From positions 1 to 64,000 of the forward strand of contig NZ_JANLGY010000016.1 of assembly GCF_024653915.1 (NCBI RefSeq): DNA of 64,000 bases. Reading direction: 5' to 3'. Below are positions 8,812 to 18,708 of this stretch, one piece after another. The position numbers and the translations under genes are program-made. How positions within the stretch are numbered: position 1 is the stretch's first letter; every line of letters begins with the position of its first letter. Under the pieces are notes generated by a model, which was given only the letters and a program-made list of their open reading frames with translations, was not told the DNA's origin and searched no databases. Source of the DNA: Sulfuricaulis sp. (GTDB taxonomy: Bacteria > Pseudomonadota > Gammaproteobacteria > Acidiferrobacterales > Sulfurifustaceae).

Positions 8812-9489
8812 TTACGGGCCGTTCCCTGCGTTCGCGGGGAACGGAGATCCCGGCAACATGTTCTTGTTTATACTCCACGATAAAGTAATACGCGGTCGCT
8901 TTCCCGCATAGGGATTGACGGAATGCACCAGCTGGCTGGGGAATATCAGCATGGTCCCGGCCACCATGCCAGGGAAAAACGGCGTGGTCATGCAACCCTC
9001 CTGATGCTGACAGCAATTACGCAACCGCGGGTCCACAAAACAAAAACGGCCTGAATGTGGATCTTCCGGATCCTCATCGCCGGTGTCCAGACAATAGACC
9101 ACGCTTGCCGTTGAGCGCAGATGACTGTGCGGCAGGCAGTAATCGCCTGTTCTATAAACGTTAGCCCAGCTCAAATCGACAACCGATTGCTCGCAGTCGA
9201 GCGCCTTGCGGAACAGCGCCTTCGCCCGCGCGGTAATCAACTCGGCCTCGGTACTGACCCACTGCTCCAGGTTATGGATTTTCGTGCCACACGCGCCGCG
9301 AAAATAGCGTTTGCGCAAACGGTGGTTTTCCTCGAGCTCGAGAATCTTGGCGATAAGGCGCGGGTGATATTCCTGGGTGTCCGCAAAGCTGACTTTGTGG
9401 ATAGTGGGATCGCCGCAGACTTCCGATTTGCAGTCGTCAGGCCACACCTTGATGACTTTCATGCCAAGATGGATAGTTTCGTCGCTCAT
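8812..9489 (-). CDS. Putative 2OG-Fe(II) oxygenase-like protein
   Basis: A 225-residue protein resembling the small bacterial 2OG-Fe(II) oxygenase family found in many proteobacteria (the TIGR02466-type cupin dioxygenases). The candidate iron-binding region is LPHSHLRSTASVVYCLD (about 117-133), followed by a dipeptide-rich loop containing a DP motif, then FPSQLVHSVNPYAGKRPRITLSW, which supplies the distal His and the Arg that would bind 2-oxoglutarate. Substrate is unknown. It begins with ATG at 9489 and is separate from the acpS operon upstream. Confidence 0.6.
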   Translation of the reverse strand: MSDETIHLGMKVIKVWPDDCKSEVCGDPTIHKVSFADTQEYHPRLIAKILELEENHRLRKRYFRGACGTKIHNLEQWVSTEAELITARAKALFRKALDCEQSVVDLSWANVYRTGDYCLPHSHLRSTASVVYCLDTGDEDPEDPHSGRFCFVDPRLRNCCQHQEGCMTTPFFPGMVAGTMLIFPSQLVHSVNPYAGKRPRITLSWSINKNMLPGSPFPANAGNGP

Positions 9490-9567
9490 GAGGTCCCTGC
9501 GCCTTGCATTCTCTGACAGAGTATTTTGTCACGCAAAGGCGCGTGAGAAAATCCTGCTTGAAATAGA

Positions 9568-9948
9568 TCAACCAGTTTCGAGCGTCACAAACGCAACCGC
9601 ATGATCCAGTTCGTCCGCGAGACTGATATGGGCGACACCAATGGATTTTTCCTGCATGAACTGTCGCGCCCGTCCGCGGAACTCCAACAGTGGCTTCCCC
9701 TGCGTATCATGGGCAACTTCAATGTCGTGCAATTGCACACCATTGCTGAATCCCGTGCCCAGGGCCTTGGCAGCCGCCTCCTTGGCAGCAAAACGGCGCG
9801 CCAGAAAATTGGCCTTATTGTTGTTCTGGTGATATTCGCGCAACTCATTCGCGGTAAGAATGCGCTCGGCAAACCGTTCGCCGAAGCGGTCCAGGTCCTC
9901 TTGCATGCGCGCCACACGCACAATGTCGGTGCCGATTCCAAATATCAT
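9568..9948 (-). CDS. acpS: Holo-[acyl-carrier-protein] synthase
   Basis: A 126-residue AcpS that transfers 4'-phosphopantetheine from CoA to acyl carrier protein. The N-terminal [12 protein letters not shown] carries the metal-binding Asp, and [17 protein letters not shown] carries the conserved Glu and Lys. The length is normal for the family. The ATG overlaps the pdxJ stop (ATGA), so it is the last gene of the rnc-era-recO-pdxJ-acpS chain, a common gammaproteobacterial arrangement. Confidence 0.97.
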   Translation of the reverse strand: MIFGIGTDIVRVARMQEDLDRFGERFAERILTANELREYHQNNNKANFLARRFAAKEAAAKALGTGFSNGVQLHDIEVAHDTQGKPLLEFRGRARQFMQEKSIGVAHISLADELDHAVAFVTLETG

Positions 9949-10673
9949 TGCGCCACAGCCTCATGCATCAAACGTTTCATTTCGCGAACGGCCTCCGGCA
10001 AACCGGTAAACAGAGCGCGGGCAATGATGGCGTGACCGATATTCAGTTCCGTAATACCCGGAATCGCGGCAACCGCCTGAACGTTGCGATAATTGAGGCC
10101 GTGACCGGCGTTAACCTGCAACTTGAGATCGAGTCCTTGCTGCACCGCCTGCTCGATACGCACCAGTTCCTGTTGGCCCGATTCGCTGGAGTCTGTTTCC
10201 GCATAACGGCCGGTATGAATTTCTATTACCGGTGCACCGGTTTTGACCGCCGCTTCGATCTGGTCCGAATCCGCATCCACAAATAGCGACACGCGTATCC
10301 CGGCATCGGCCAGCTTGGCACAGACACCCGTAATCTTCTTAAGACCGCCGACGACATCCAATCCGCCTTCGGTCGTCAGCTCCTGACGTCTTTCAGGAAC
10401 GAGGCAAATCTCGTGCGGGCGGATGCGGCAGGCGAACGTGACGATATCGTCGACTACTGCCATTTCGAGATTCATGCGTGTCTGGATCAGACGCCGCAAC
10501 AACTCGACATCCTGCTCCTGAATATGCCGACGATCCTCACGCAAATGCAGCGTGATGGCGTCAGCGCCCGCCTGCTCTGCTTCCATCGCCGCCTGAATAG
10601 GGTCGGGATACTGCGTGCCGCGCGCCTGGCGCAAGGTTGCCACGTGATCAATGTTAACGCCCAGCTTTATCAA
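9945..10673 (-). CDS. pdxJ: Pyridoxine 5'-phosphate synthase
   Basis: A 242-residue PdxJ, which condenses 1-deoxyxylulose 5-phosphate with 3-amino-2-oxopropyl phosphate to pyridoxine 5'-phosphate. Family hallmarks visible are [16 protein letters not shown] at the N-terminus, [31 protein letters not shown] and [10 protein letters not shown]. No ATG fits; the canonical N-terminus follows a TTG at 10673, one base after the recO stop, so I take TTG as the start. The 3' end overlaps acpS. Confidence 0.95.
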   Translation of the reverse strand: MIKLGVNIDHVATLRQARGTQYPDPIQAAMEAEQAGADAITLHLREDRRHIQEQDVELLRRLIQTRMNLEMAVVDDIVTFACRIRPHEICLVPERRQELTTEGGLDVVGGLKKITGVCAKLADAGIRVSLFVDADSDQIEAAVKTGAPVIEIHTGRYAETDSSESGQQELVRIEQAVQQGLDLKLQVNAGHGLNYRNVQAVAAIPGITELNIGHAIIARALFTGLPEAVREMKRLMHEAVAQ

Positions 10674-10674
10674 G

Positions 10675-11412
10675 TCACATCTCCACGGCAACCAGGGGAA
10701 CAACACGCCGAAACAGTTTTCGGCTGTGCAACGGTCGGTCGCCCAGATGGCGCGCCAGCGCCGCGCGCATAAGCGCTTTAACGTCACGCAGGGTTACAGG
10801 ATCACCCAGGCTTTCCTGTGCCAGCGCCAACAGACTGGACCCCCGTATCGGCACACCTTCCGTAGGCCGATTCAGCTCCGGGTATGCCAGGCGAACCGGT
10901 CCGCGATCAAGAATGTAATCATACATGGCCTGCTTATCGATCGGAGTTCTGTCATCGATGTCCTGATCCAAAACAAGCCCGTATCCCAGTTCGCGCAATA
11001 GATTTTTTTCAAAAATTCGCAGCACGGGTTCATTCGAGTCGTCCATCCTCAACTGTTGCAGTGCCGCTTGATACGCGTCAAATAATGAGTTGTGCGGATC
11101 ATGGCGGTGTAACAGTCGCAACAATACTTCATTCATATAGAAACCACAGTACAACGCGGAACCTTCGAGCGAATAGCCCGGCCCATCCATTTCGGCGCCC
11201 GTCAACACGGCAAGCTCGCCCTTACCGCTCCAGCCGATGAGCAATCGCTGAAAAGGCTTCAAGACTCCGCGCAGCCGGTTGCTGGCGCGTCGCGCTCCTT
11301 TGGCGATTAATCCGATGCGCCCATGGTTGGCCGTGAAGACCTCCAACAGCAGGCTCGTTTCGCTATAGTCATACTGGTGCAGGACAAAGGCAGATTGCTG
11401 TTGAACACGCAT
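10675..11412 (-). CDS. recO: DNA repair protein RecO
   Basis: A 245-residue RecO, the OB-fold protein that with RecR loads RecA onto SSB-coated DNA. The N-terminal pattern [35 protein letters not shown] and the GVLKPF...[12 protein letters not shown] segment are family-typical. The zinc-binding cysteines of some RecO proteins are absent, as in many Gammaproteobacteria. It sits 3 bases downstream of era in the same operon. Confidence 0.93.
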   Translation of the reverse strand: MRVQQQSAFVLHQYDYSETSLLLEVFTANHGRIGLIAKGARRASNRLRGVLKPFQRLLIGWSGKGELAVLTGAEMDGPGYSLEGSALYCGFYMNEVLLRLLHRHDPHNSLFDAYQAALQQLRMDDSNEPVLRIFEKNLLRELGYGLVLDQDIDDRTPIDKQAMYDYILDRGPVRLAYPELNRPTEGVPIRGSSLLALAQESLGDPVTLRDVKALMRAALARHLGDRPLHSRKLFRRVVPLVAVEM

Positions 11413-11415
11413 CGA

Positions 11416-12318
11416 TCAGGTCTCGTCAGAGTAACCGAGACTGTGCAAAGCGCGCGCGCTGTCAGACCAGCCCTCACGCACTTTCACCCACAGATGAAGG
11501 TGCACCTTGGCGCCAAAAAGCTTCTGCATCGCCAAGCGCGCACGGCTGCCAACGGTTTTAAGACGCTGACCGTCTTTCCCGATCAGGATGGGCTTCTGTC
11601 CCTCTTTTTCCACCCAGATAGTCGCATCGATATGAAGCGCCCCTTTCGTGCGTTTGAATTGTTCAATGCTCACTGCCGTCGCATAAGGCACTTCCTGCTG
11701 GAATCCCCGGAATATCTGTTCGCGGATGAGTTCCGACGCCAGAAAACGCTCTCCACGATCAGAGATTTGATCCGCGGGATACAAGAAAGGCTGGTGCGGA
11801 AGATGCTTGAGAATGACATTCTCCAGATCGTCAGCGTTGGCGCCGGTACGCGCCGAAACCGGCACGATCTCGGCAAACTCCGCTTTACGGTTGGATAGCT
11901 CCATGAGTGGCAGCAGCTTGGAGCGATCCTTGAGTTGATCCAGTTTGTTGATAACCAGGATCACGGGGATGCCTTGCTTGACCACCAATTGGAGGGGGTA
12001 TTCATCTTGCTTGGTCCAACCGCTGGCGGCAATCATCAGCACAATGCAATCCACGCCCTGCAAACTGGCACCGGCCACGCGATTCATATGGCGATTCATC
12101 ACACCTTTATTATCCGCGTGCAAACCCGGCGTATCCACATACACAATTTGTGTATGGTCAGTAGACTTGATGCCCAGCAACCGATGACGTGTCGTCTGGG
12201 CCCGGGATGAGGTAATGCTGATTTTCTGCCCAACCAAACGGTTCAAGAGCGTGGATTTACCCACGTTCGGACGTCCTGCAAGCGTCACAAGACCGCTACG
12301 TGTGGCTGCGTCAGACAT
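11416..12318 (-). CDS. era: GTPase Era
   Basis: A 300-residue GTPase that binds the 3' end of 16S rRNA during 30S assembly. G1 is GRPNVGKST, the switch region contains SSRAQTTRHR, G3 is DTPG and G4 is NKLD. The C-terminal KH domain includes ATIWVEKEGQKPILIGKDG. I chose the ATG at 12318 (MSDAATRSG), which overlaps the rnc stop (ATGA). Coupling with rnc matches their shared role in rRNA maturation. Confidence 0.97.
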   Translation of the reverse strand: MSDAATRSGLVTLAGRPNVGKSTLLNRLVGQKISITSSRAQTTRHRLLGIKSTDHTQIVYVDTPGLHADNKGVMNRHMNRVAGASLQGVDCIVLMIAASGWTKQDEYPLQLVVKQGIPVILVINKLDQLKDRSKLLPLMELSNRKAEFAEIVPVSARTGANADDLENVILKHLPHQPFLYPADQISDRGERFLASELIREQIFRGFQQEVPYATAVSIEQFKRTKGALHIDATIWVEKEGQKPILIGKDGQRLKTVGSRARLAMQKLFGAKVHLHLWVKVREGWSDSARALHSLGYSDET

Positions 12319-13022
12319 CAGAGTTGGCGCAGCTGGTCGAGGGCCTGAGCCGCTGCTTCCTGCTCGGCATGACGGCGGCTGTTGCCTTCGCCGCGCACGG
12401 GTTGATCGAGCAACGTTACCTGGCATTCGACCACAAAACTCTGATTGTGCGGTTCGCCGGTCACATTCCGGACTAAATAGGTGGGTGTTGGCAGAGAGAG
12501 TTTTTGCAAATATTCCTGCAGCTGCGTCTTCGGATCCTTGGGAATGGAATGCGGATCCAGCACTGCCAGTTTGTCACGATAGAGATGCAGAATGACGCGT
12601 GTGACTTCAGTTATCGATGCATCCTTGCAGATAGCGCCGAATACCGCCTCGAGAGCGTCTGCCAGGATCGAATCGCGGTCATATCCACCGCTCTTGAGCT
12701 CGCCTTCGCCCAACTTGAGGTAATTTCCAAGATCGAGGTCGCGAGCCAGCGCCGCCAGCGTTTCCTTCTTGACCAAACTGGCGCGTAAACGCGTCAGCTC
12801 GCCTTCATACAGGTTCGGATAACGATTATAAAGCTCGGAGGAGATGGCAAAACCCAGAATGCTGTCGCCCAGAAATTCGAGTCGTTCATAGTTGGCAGCG
12901 CTCTTGCTGCGATGGGTCAAGGCTCGCTCGAGCAGCTCGGGCTGCTGGAAAGTGTACGCCAGCCGGCGCGCGAGCTCGACAGACGTCTTATTCTGAGCCA
13001 CGGACCTCGATGCTGTGATCAA
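12318..13022 (-). CDS. rnc: Ribonuclease III
   Basis: About 234 residues. The endonuclease domain has the signature ERLEFLGDSILGFAIS and the second catalytic acidic cluster SILADALEAVFGA; a double-stranded RNA-binding domain follows (TQLQEYLQKLSLPTPTYLV to the end). It processes rRNA precursors. The frame opens with TTG at 13022; a GTG at 13001 preceded by GAGG is an equally plausible start, giving 227 residues. Both overlap the DUF4845 gene upstream. Confidence 0.94.
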   Translation of the reverse strand: MITASRSVAQNKTSVELARRLAYTFQQPELLERALTHRSKSAANYERLEFLGDSILGFAISSELYNRYPNLYEGELTRLRASLVKKETLAALARDLDLGNYLKLGEGELKSGGYDRDSILADALEAVFGAICKDASITEVTRVILHLYRDKLAVLDPHSIPKDPKTQLQEYLQKLSLPTPTYLVRNVTGEPHNQSFVVECQVTLLDQPVRGEGNSRRHAEQEAAAQALDQLRQL

Positions 13023-13368
13023 AAGTAAGTAGCGCGGATATATTCAGCGCAATAGGAGTCACCGATTCATAATTGATGCGTATAACCTTGTTTCTTCCTT
13101 TTGCTGTAACAGTGAGTGAATTAGAAAGATCGAAATTATCCGCACTATCAATTTCAAGCCGTTTGCGGATGGCTTCCTGGATATCCCGCATAGTCATCGT
13201 ACCGGCATCGGGTTGCCGACCCAGACTTTCCAGCGCACTTTTCACCTTGAAATCGCCCAGATAGGGCGGAATCATTTTGAAGAGCAGGAAAAGAAAAAAA
13301 GCCATGGTGCCGAGCACGAACAACATGCTCCACATGCTCATGCCCGATTGGCGTTTGGGAACTTGCAT
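12988..13368 (-). CDS. DUF4845 family membrane protein
   Basis: About 126 residues with an N-terminal TM helix (SMWSMLFVLGTMAFFLFLLFKMIPPYL) and a small periplasmic domain. Proteins of this DUF4845 type are regularly encoded between lepB and rnc in Gammaproteobacteria, but their role is unknown. I chose the ATG at 13368 (MQVPKRQSG) because an AAGGAG sits 6 bases upstream; the in-frame ATG at 13374 would be too close to it. The N-terminal GMSM-like hydrophobic stretch is reminiscent of type IV pilin-like leaders, but no cleavage motif is clear. Confidence 0.8.
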   Translation of the reverse strand: MQVPKRQSGMSMWSMLFVLGTMAFFLFLLFKMIPPYLGDFKVKSALESLGRQPDAGTMTMRDIQEAIRKRLEIDSADNFDLSNSLTVTAKGRNKVIRINYESVTPIALNISALLTFDHSIEVRGSE

Positions 13369-13407
13369 CTTCATCTCCTTCAGAAATATCAAGTCAGATA
13401 AGAGAAT

Positions 13408-14238
13408 TCAATTAATCGAATTGCCGATACGGTTCCAGACAACGCGTTCCCAGAACCATTTGTCCTGTGCAGCCATGTCCCAGCTGAACCAGATCAGGAA
13501 AGCCTTGCCCACCAGATTCTGGTTTGGCACAAAACCCCAATAACGGCCGTCGTTGCTGTGATCGCGATTATCGCCCATGACGAAATATTTCCCCTCGGGC
13601 ACCACAATCTCCGGCAGTGGAGGATCCAGCCGGTTTGTCGTCAGGATGTCATGTTTCACGCCATTGAGGCTCTCCGTCAACCGCAGCGCCTCACCCTGGG
13701 CGTCTCCTCCCGAAGCAAAAAAGTACGGCCGTCCATCAGACTGTTCCATCAGCTTGCCGTTGATATAGATCTTCTTATCCTTATATAGGATATGGTCGCC
13801 AGGAACGCCAATGACGCGCTTTATATAGTTAATCGAAGGATTTCCCGGGAACCGGAAAACCGCTACCTCCCCCCGCTTCGGCTGGCCCGCTTCCAGAATC
13901 TTGTTGTTGGCCACGGGCAGGCGCACCCCATAGGAGAACTTGTTCACCAGAATGAAATCACCGATATAAAGACTGGGCAACATCGAGCCGGAGGGAATGC
14001 GGAAGGGCTCCACCAGAAATGAACGGATAAAGAATACGATCAGGATGACGGGGAAGAAGGCGCGCGCGTATTCCACATATATAGGCTCCTTGCGCGCCAA
14101 TTCCGCTGCTTCGGCTTTGCCGGCCTCTGACAACGCTCTGGCACGCTGTTCGCGACCTGCCGACCACAACCAACGGTCGAGACCCCAGACAGTCCCGGTG
14201 CCCACCAGAATCAGCAGCATGATTAGCGCGAAGTCCAT
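13408..14238 (-). CDS. lepB: Signal peptidase I
   Basis: A 276-residue leader peptidase that cleaves signal peptides at the periplasmic face. There are two N-terminal TM helices. The catalytic Ser lies in the box PSGSMLPSL (Ser85) and the general-base Lys in YIKRVIGVPGD (Lys140); box E, GDNRDHSNDGRYWGFVP, is intact. I took the ATG at 14238 (MDFALIMLL); the extension upstream reads into the lepA end. It lies 5 bases downstream of lepA, the usual pairing. Confidence 0.96.
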   Translation of the reverse strand: MDFALIMLLILVGTGTVWGLDRWLWSAGREQRARALSEAGKAEAAELARKEPIYVEYARAFFPVILIVFFIRSFLVEPFRIPSGSMLPSLYIGDFILVNKFSYGVRLPVANNKILEAGQPKRGEVAVFRFPGNPSINYIKRVIGVPGDHILYKDKKIYINGKLMEQSDGRPYFFASGGDAQGEALRLTESLNGVKHDILTTNRLDPPLPEIVVPEGKYFVMGDNRDHSNDGRYWGFVPNQNLVGKAFLIWFSWDMAAQDKWFWERVVWNRIGNSIN

Positions 14239-14242
14239 GGGA

Positions 14243-16045
14243 TTATTTCCGGTCCACACGCAAAACGGCGAGAAAAGCCTCTTGTGGGATTTCCACGGTG
14301 CCAAACTGTTTCATTCTCTTCTTCCCTTCTTTCTGTTTTTCCAGCAGTTTACGTTTGCGCGTCGCATCGCCGCCATAGCATTTGGCGGTCACGTTCTTGC
14401 GCAGCGCCTTGACCGTCTCGCGCGCGATAATTTTGGAGCCAATCGCCGCCTGAATGGCGACATCAAACATCTGCCGTGGAATCAATTCGCGCAGCTTGCT
14501 AGCCAGCTCACGTCCACGGTACTGGCTCTGCTCACGATGTACAATCATCGACAGGGCATCCACTTTATCGCCATTGATCAGCACGTCAAGTTTGCACAGT
14601 TCAGAAGGCCGAAACTCGACGAAATCGTAGTCGAACGAAGCGTAACCGCGGCTGACGGACTTAAGCCGGTCAAAGAAATCCAGCACAACCTCGTTCAGTG
14701 GTAATTCGTATATCAACATCGCCTGACGTCCGTGATAGGTCATGTCCTTCTGGATGCCGCGCTTTTCCACGCACAACCCGATGACATTGCCGACATATTC
14801 CTGTGGCACAAGAATGGTAGCGCGGATAATGGGTTCGCGGATTTCAACGATTTGGGACGGGTCCGGCAGCTTCGCCGGATTTTCCACGAGCAGCGCCTCG
14901 TTCGCCGTCACCACTTCGTAGACCACCGTCGGAGCAGTGGTGATAAGGTTAATCCCGTATTCGCGCTCAAGCCGCTCCTGGATGATCTCCAAGTGCAGCA
15001 TACCGAGAAACCCGCAGCGGAAACCAAAACCAAGCGCCTGCGATGTTTCCGGCTCGTAGTGCAGCGAGGCATCGTTAAGCTGAAGCTTTTCCAACGCATC
15101 GCGAAAGTTCTCGTATTCCGAGGATTCCACCGGGTACAGCCCGGCAAAGACGCGCGGCTTGATCTCCTTGAAGCCTGGCAATGGCTTGTCCGCCGGACGA
15201 TCCACGTGCGTGATGGTATCGCCGACGCGTGCGCTGCGTACGTCCTTGATGCCGGCAACGACGTAGCCCACTTCCCCGGGACCCAGCTCCTCCACCAGCT
15301 TGCGTTTGGGTGTGAAAATACCGATTTGCTCAACGAGATGATCGCGCTGCATCGCCATAAGGCGGATTTTCTCTTTGGGCTTCAACCTTCCATCCATGAC
15401 GCGCACCAGCGATACCGTGCCGAGGTAATTGTCGAACCAGGAATCAATGATCAGCGCCTTGAGCGGCGCATCGGCACGGCCCTTCGGCACCGGAATGTGC
15501 CGGACAATGGCCTCCAGGACATCCGTCACACCCTCACCGGTCTTGGCGCTGGTGCGGATCGCCTCCTTGGCGTCAATGCCGATGATATCCCCGATTTCGT
15601 CGATTGCCCGCGCGGGATCAGCGGAAGGAAGGTCAATCTTGTTCAATACCGGCAGGATTTCCAGATCAAGCTCGGCCGCGGTGTAGCAATTCGCCACCGT
15701 CTGCGCCTGCACACCTTGGGAGGCATCGACAACAAGCAAAGCGCCTTCGCAAGCGGTCAGCGAACGCGACACCTCATAGGAAAAATCCACGTGGCCGGGA
15801 GTGTCAATCATGTTCAGGCGGTAAGTTTGGCCGTTACGCGCCTTGTAGTCGAGCGCGACGCTCTGGGCTTTGATGGTAATACCGCGCTCGCGCTCAAGGT
15901 CCATGGAGTCCAGCACCTGTGCCTGCATCTCGCGCGCCTCCAGTGCACCGCAAGTCTGGATAAACCGATCCGCCAGCGTGGATTTGCCGTGATCGATATG
16001 CGCAATGATCGAAAAATTCCGGATGAGTTCCTGGTTCCAGCTCAT
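14243..16045 (-). CDS. lepA: Elongation factor 4 (LepA)
   Basis: A 600-residue translational GTPase. It starts [27 protein letters not shown], where AHIDHGKST is the P-loop; DTPGHVDF (G3) and [10 protein letters not shown] (G4) follow. The EF-G-like domains and the LepA-specific C-terminal domain (ending at the [10 protein letters not shown]...VEIPQEAFL region) are complete. It acts on the ribosome and influences initiation and stalled states. The ATG at 16045 matches the family start. A terminator separates it from mucD upstream. Confidence 0.97.
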   Translation of the reverse strand: MSWNQELIRNFSIIAHIDHGKSTLADRFIQTCGALEAREMQAQVLDSMDLERERGITIKAQSVALDYKARNGQTYRLNMIDTPGHVDFSYEVSRSLTACEGALLVVDASQGVQAQTVANCYTAAELDLEILPVLNKIDLPSADPARAIDEIGDIIGIDAKEAIRTSAKTGEGVTDVLEAIVRHIPVPKGRADAPLKALIIDSWFDNYLGTVSLVRVMDGRLKPKEKIRLMAMQRDHLVEQIGIFTPKRKLVEELGPGEVGYVVAGIKDVRSARVGDTITHVDRPADKPLPGFKEIKPRVFAGLYPVESSEYENFRDALEKLQLNDASLHYEPETSQALGFGFRCGFLGMLHLEIIQERLEREYGINLITTAPTVVYEVVTANEALLVENPAKLPDPSQIVEIREPIIRATILVPQEYVGNVIGLCVEKRGIQKDMTYHGRQAMLIYELPLNEVVLDFFDRLKSVSRGYASFDYDFVEFRPSELCKLDVLINGDKVDALSMIVHREQSQYRGRELASKLRELIPRQMFDVAIQAAIGSKIIARETVKALRKNVTAKCYGGDATRKRKLLEKQKEGKKRMKQFGTVEIPQEAFLAVLRVDRK

Positions 16046-16104
16046 GAAAGTCGCGCTACCCCCACGGAAAGTCTCCGGTGGAAACCATCCGTGGCGAGGA
16101 TATG

Positions 16105-16124
16105 AAAAAGGCGCCAAAGGCGCC
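16105..16124 (-). terminator. Rho-independent terminator after mucD
   Basis: On the minus strand GGCGCC-TTT-GGCGCC (16124 down to 16110) forms a compact stem followed directly by five T residues (16109-16105). It lies between the end of mucD and the start of lepA and would end the rpoE-rseA-rseB-mucD transcript. Confidence 0.7.
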
Positions 16125-16225
16125 CGGGATTAGGGTCTGTGTCAATATGATCAGGGCCGTGGTCAGTTGTTCACGTCCGCCCTGTTCGGCGTAGCATACC
16201 CTATTTCAGGGGCGGCATAAATGTT

Positions 16226-17626
16226 TCAGGGTGCAGGCCGTCCAGCACTGTCCAGGGCCAGAAACAGCGTCGCCATCCCGCGTCGCACCCGCAACACCGC
16301 GGGTCGCCCGGGACGCATGTGCGCCAGGAGCCGGCGGAACCCGTCAGCATCCGTGACACGTTTGCCGTCTACTTCCAGAATCACATCGCCCTGACGCAAA
16401 CCGGTATCGCGCGCACGACCTTCCTCGACGTCATTCACGCTCGCGCCGTGATCGATATCCAGCTCTCGCCGTTGCTGGCCCGTGATATCCCCCAAGGAAA
16501 GCCCAAATCGCGACTGACGCTCTGGGCGGTCCTTCTTGACTGTTGGCCGTGCCGGAAATTCTTCCTTAAGCTCACCCAACGTCACGACAACGGTTTGCAA
16601 GGCCTGATCACGTCTGAACACGCGAAAACGCGCATGCGTACCCGGCATTGAAAGTCCGACCAGGGCCGGCAAATCGGAAGAATGGTTAACGACCTTGCCT
16701 TCGTACTCCACCACAATATCGCCGGCGCGCAGATCGGACTTTGCCGCCGGACTTTTGGGAAGAATATCCGCCACCAGGGCGCCACGTGGTGTATTCAGAC
16801 CATAAGCGCTTGCCAATGCCCGCGACACATCCTGCAAACTCACGCCGAGCCATCCGCGACGCACCCTGCCCTCGCTTTTGAGTTGCGAGCCAATGGTCAT
16901 GGCGGCATCGATGGGAATCGCGAACGACACACCCGTGAAACTTCCGGTGCCGCTGTATATCTGTGAATTCACACCGACAACCTCGCCCTTCAGGTTGAAT
17001 AGCGGGCCACCGGAGTTGCCGGGGTTGATGGGCACATCCGTCTGGATGAATGACACATAATTTTCATTCGGCAGTGTCCGCCCTTTGGCGGAAACGATGC
17101 CGGCGGTGGCTGAACTGTCGAAACCAAAGGGCGAACCAATGGCCAACACCCATTCACCCACCTGAAGCTTGTTGGCATCACCGATGACGATCGTGGGCAA
17201 TCCGGTGGATTCGATTTTCAACAACGCGATGTCGCTGCGTCGGTCGGAACCCACCAGATGTGCGCTGAATTCACGCCGGTCGTTCAAGCGCACCAGTATT
17301 TCACGCGCGTTCTCGATGACATGCGCGCAGGTAATGATGTAACCATCAGAACTGATGATGAATCCCGACCCTAATGAATTCTCCTCGGTAGGTGCCGCGC
17401 CCTCGCCGAAATTACGGCGAGTAAAATCACGCGCGCTGCCGTCCTCTGGCGCAGGATTTTCCGCTGAAAAACCGGCTGGCTTCAGCTCGCGCGTGACGCT
17501 GATATTCACTACTGTGGTACCGTTCAGGCTGACCAACCGACTGAAATCCGGCAGCCCACGCTGTGCGGCCGCCAGCGGAGCCGAGAGGAGCAGAAGGAGA
17601 AGAGCTGAAAAACGAAAACTTGTCAT
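16226..17626 (-). CDS. mucD: DegP/MucD-type periplasmic serine protease
   Basis: A 466-residue Do-like protease. It has a signal peptide (ending near APLAAAQ) and a trypsin-like domain with the triad His102 (TCAHVIEN), Asp132 (SDIALLKI) and Ser205 (GNSGGP), followed by two PDZ domains (about 255-350 and 370-460). It degrades misfolded envelope proteins. Position directly after rseB (mucB) makes it MucD of the sigma-E regulon. The residue before the catalytic His is Ala, and TCAHVI replaces the commoner TNAHVV, but the triad is intact. ATG 17626 was chosen for the clean signal peptide. Confidence 0.94.
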   Translation of the reverse strand: MTSFRFSALLLLLLSAPLAAAQRGLPDFSRLVSLNGTTVVNISVTRELKPAGFSAENPAPEDGSARDFTRRNFGEGAAPTEENSLGSGFIISSDGYIITCAHVIENAREILVRLNDRREFSAHLVGSDRRSDIALLKIESTGLPTIVIGDANKLQVGEWVLAIGSPFGFDSSATAGIVSAKGRTLPNENYVSFIQTDVPINPGNSGGPLFNLKGEVVGVNSQIYSGTGSFTGVSFAIPIDAAMTIGSQLKSEGRVRRGWLGVSLQDVSRALASAYGLNTPRGALVADILPKSPAAKSDLRAGDIVVEYEGKVVNHSSDLPALVGLSMPGTHARFRVFRRDQALQTVVVTLGELKEEFPARPTVKKDRPERQSRFGLSLGDITGQQRRELDIDHGASVNDVEEGRARDTGLRQGDVILEVDGKRVTDADGFRRLLAHMRPGRPAVLRVRRGMATLFLALDSAGRPAP

Positions 17627-17727
17627 TAAACAGGATTTCAATATAACCACGATCCTTCTTATAGTAGTAAGAAATCCTCACATTTGTATTTCTGTAATCC
17701 TGCTTAGTCCTGTTAATCCTGTCTATT

Positions 17728-18708
17728 CTATTGATTCGCCACCGGTGTCACCGATCCGCCAATCAGGGCGATGGTTTCCGCCGGGACCTCACCGACCGTC
17801 GTAACCTGATAATCATCAATGCGTGAGCCCAGCGCGTTCACCGCACCCATGCGACTGGGTCCCAGCATGAAAGGCTTGGTGTCTTCGCCGCGCTTCTCCA
17901 CAAACACAGACACCGCCGCCAGTCCATCCGTGTACACCAGATGCTCTACCGGGCGTTTTCGCATTAGCGTCTGGCGCGAAATGTGAGCGGAAAGCCGGAA
18001 GCCTTTGGGCAACTGCGCCGCCATCCAACCGGGTTTGGCCGGAATCGTTTTAAGATCCTCCTCTTCCCGGTGCCAGACCATGTCTTTTCCGGCCACACCG
18101 GGCATGAGCGCCGAGGCGGGAATTTTTGTTCCAATATTGATGTGCGTGAACATGAATTGCTCGAGAATCTTGCCTTGGGTATCAAGGAGATCGGCTTTCA
18201 GCAACAGACCGGTCTCCTTGTCCGCCCACAGATGATATCCATAGCGATACTGGTCGATCGGTTTAACAATCACGAGTTGGGCCGGCCGGCCGGTAACGCG
18301 CTCCACGTTGCCCAGTCGTATTGCATAGTAATCATCAAGGTCCTGGATGCGCTCCGGCAATATGGCCGGGAAGGTCTGCTTGTCTGCCTTGCGGAATTCC
18401 ACCATCACCGAGTTTTTGTCCGGCCAGTAACAGGTCACTTCATGCTGGTTGCGGATGATTTCACGCGGCGCGCCGTTAAGGGACACGAGCCGCTCGTGGG
18501 CTGCTCCATTTTCCACTTTGTGGATGATGCGCATGGCCTCAAGCTGGGTCTCGTGCTGATAAACAAAAACGCCTTCGTAATCGAGCATGCGGGCCGCCTG
18601 GTTGATTTTCATCAGCCAGTCATGCGCGGTGTCACCGGCCAGGGCGGCGGTGCTGAAAACCAGACAGACAGGAAAAAAGAGGTGACGGGAGAGCGTACGG
18701 AGGTTCAT
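17728..18708 (-). CDS. rseB: Sigma-E regulatory protein RseB (MucB)
   Basis: A 326-residue periplasmic protein with a signal peptide (ending near TAALAGD) and the MucB/RseB fold, which begins with the conserved DWLMKINQAARMLDYEGVFVYQH segment. RseB binds the periplasmic part of anti-sigma factor RseA and protects it from DegS until lipids or LPS signal stress. Its ATG overlaps the rseA stop (ATGA), and mucD follows about 100 bases later. Confidence 0.94.
   Translation of the reverse strand: MNLRTLSRHLFFPVCLVFSTAALAGDTAHDWLMKINQAARMLDYEGVFVYQHETQLEAMRIIHKVENGAAHERLVSLNGAPREIIRNQHEVTCYWPDKNSVMVEFRKADKQTFPAILPERIQDLDDYYAIRLGNVERVTGRPAQLVIVKPIDQYRYGYHLWADKETGLLLKADLLDTQGKILEQFMFTHINIGTKIPASALMPGVAGKDMVWHREEEDLKTIPAKPGWMAAQLPKGFRLSAHISRQTLMRKRPVEHLVYTDGLAAVSVFVEKRGEDTKPFMLGPSRMGAVNALGSRIDDYQVTTVGEVPAETIALIGGSVTPVANQ

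Noticed and set aside
14732-16105. A 457-codon open frame opposite lepA
   Set aside because: It mirrors the lepA coding sequence, and lepA has full family motifs.
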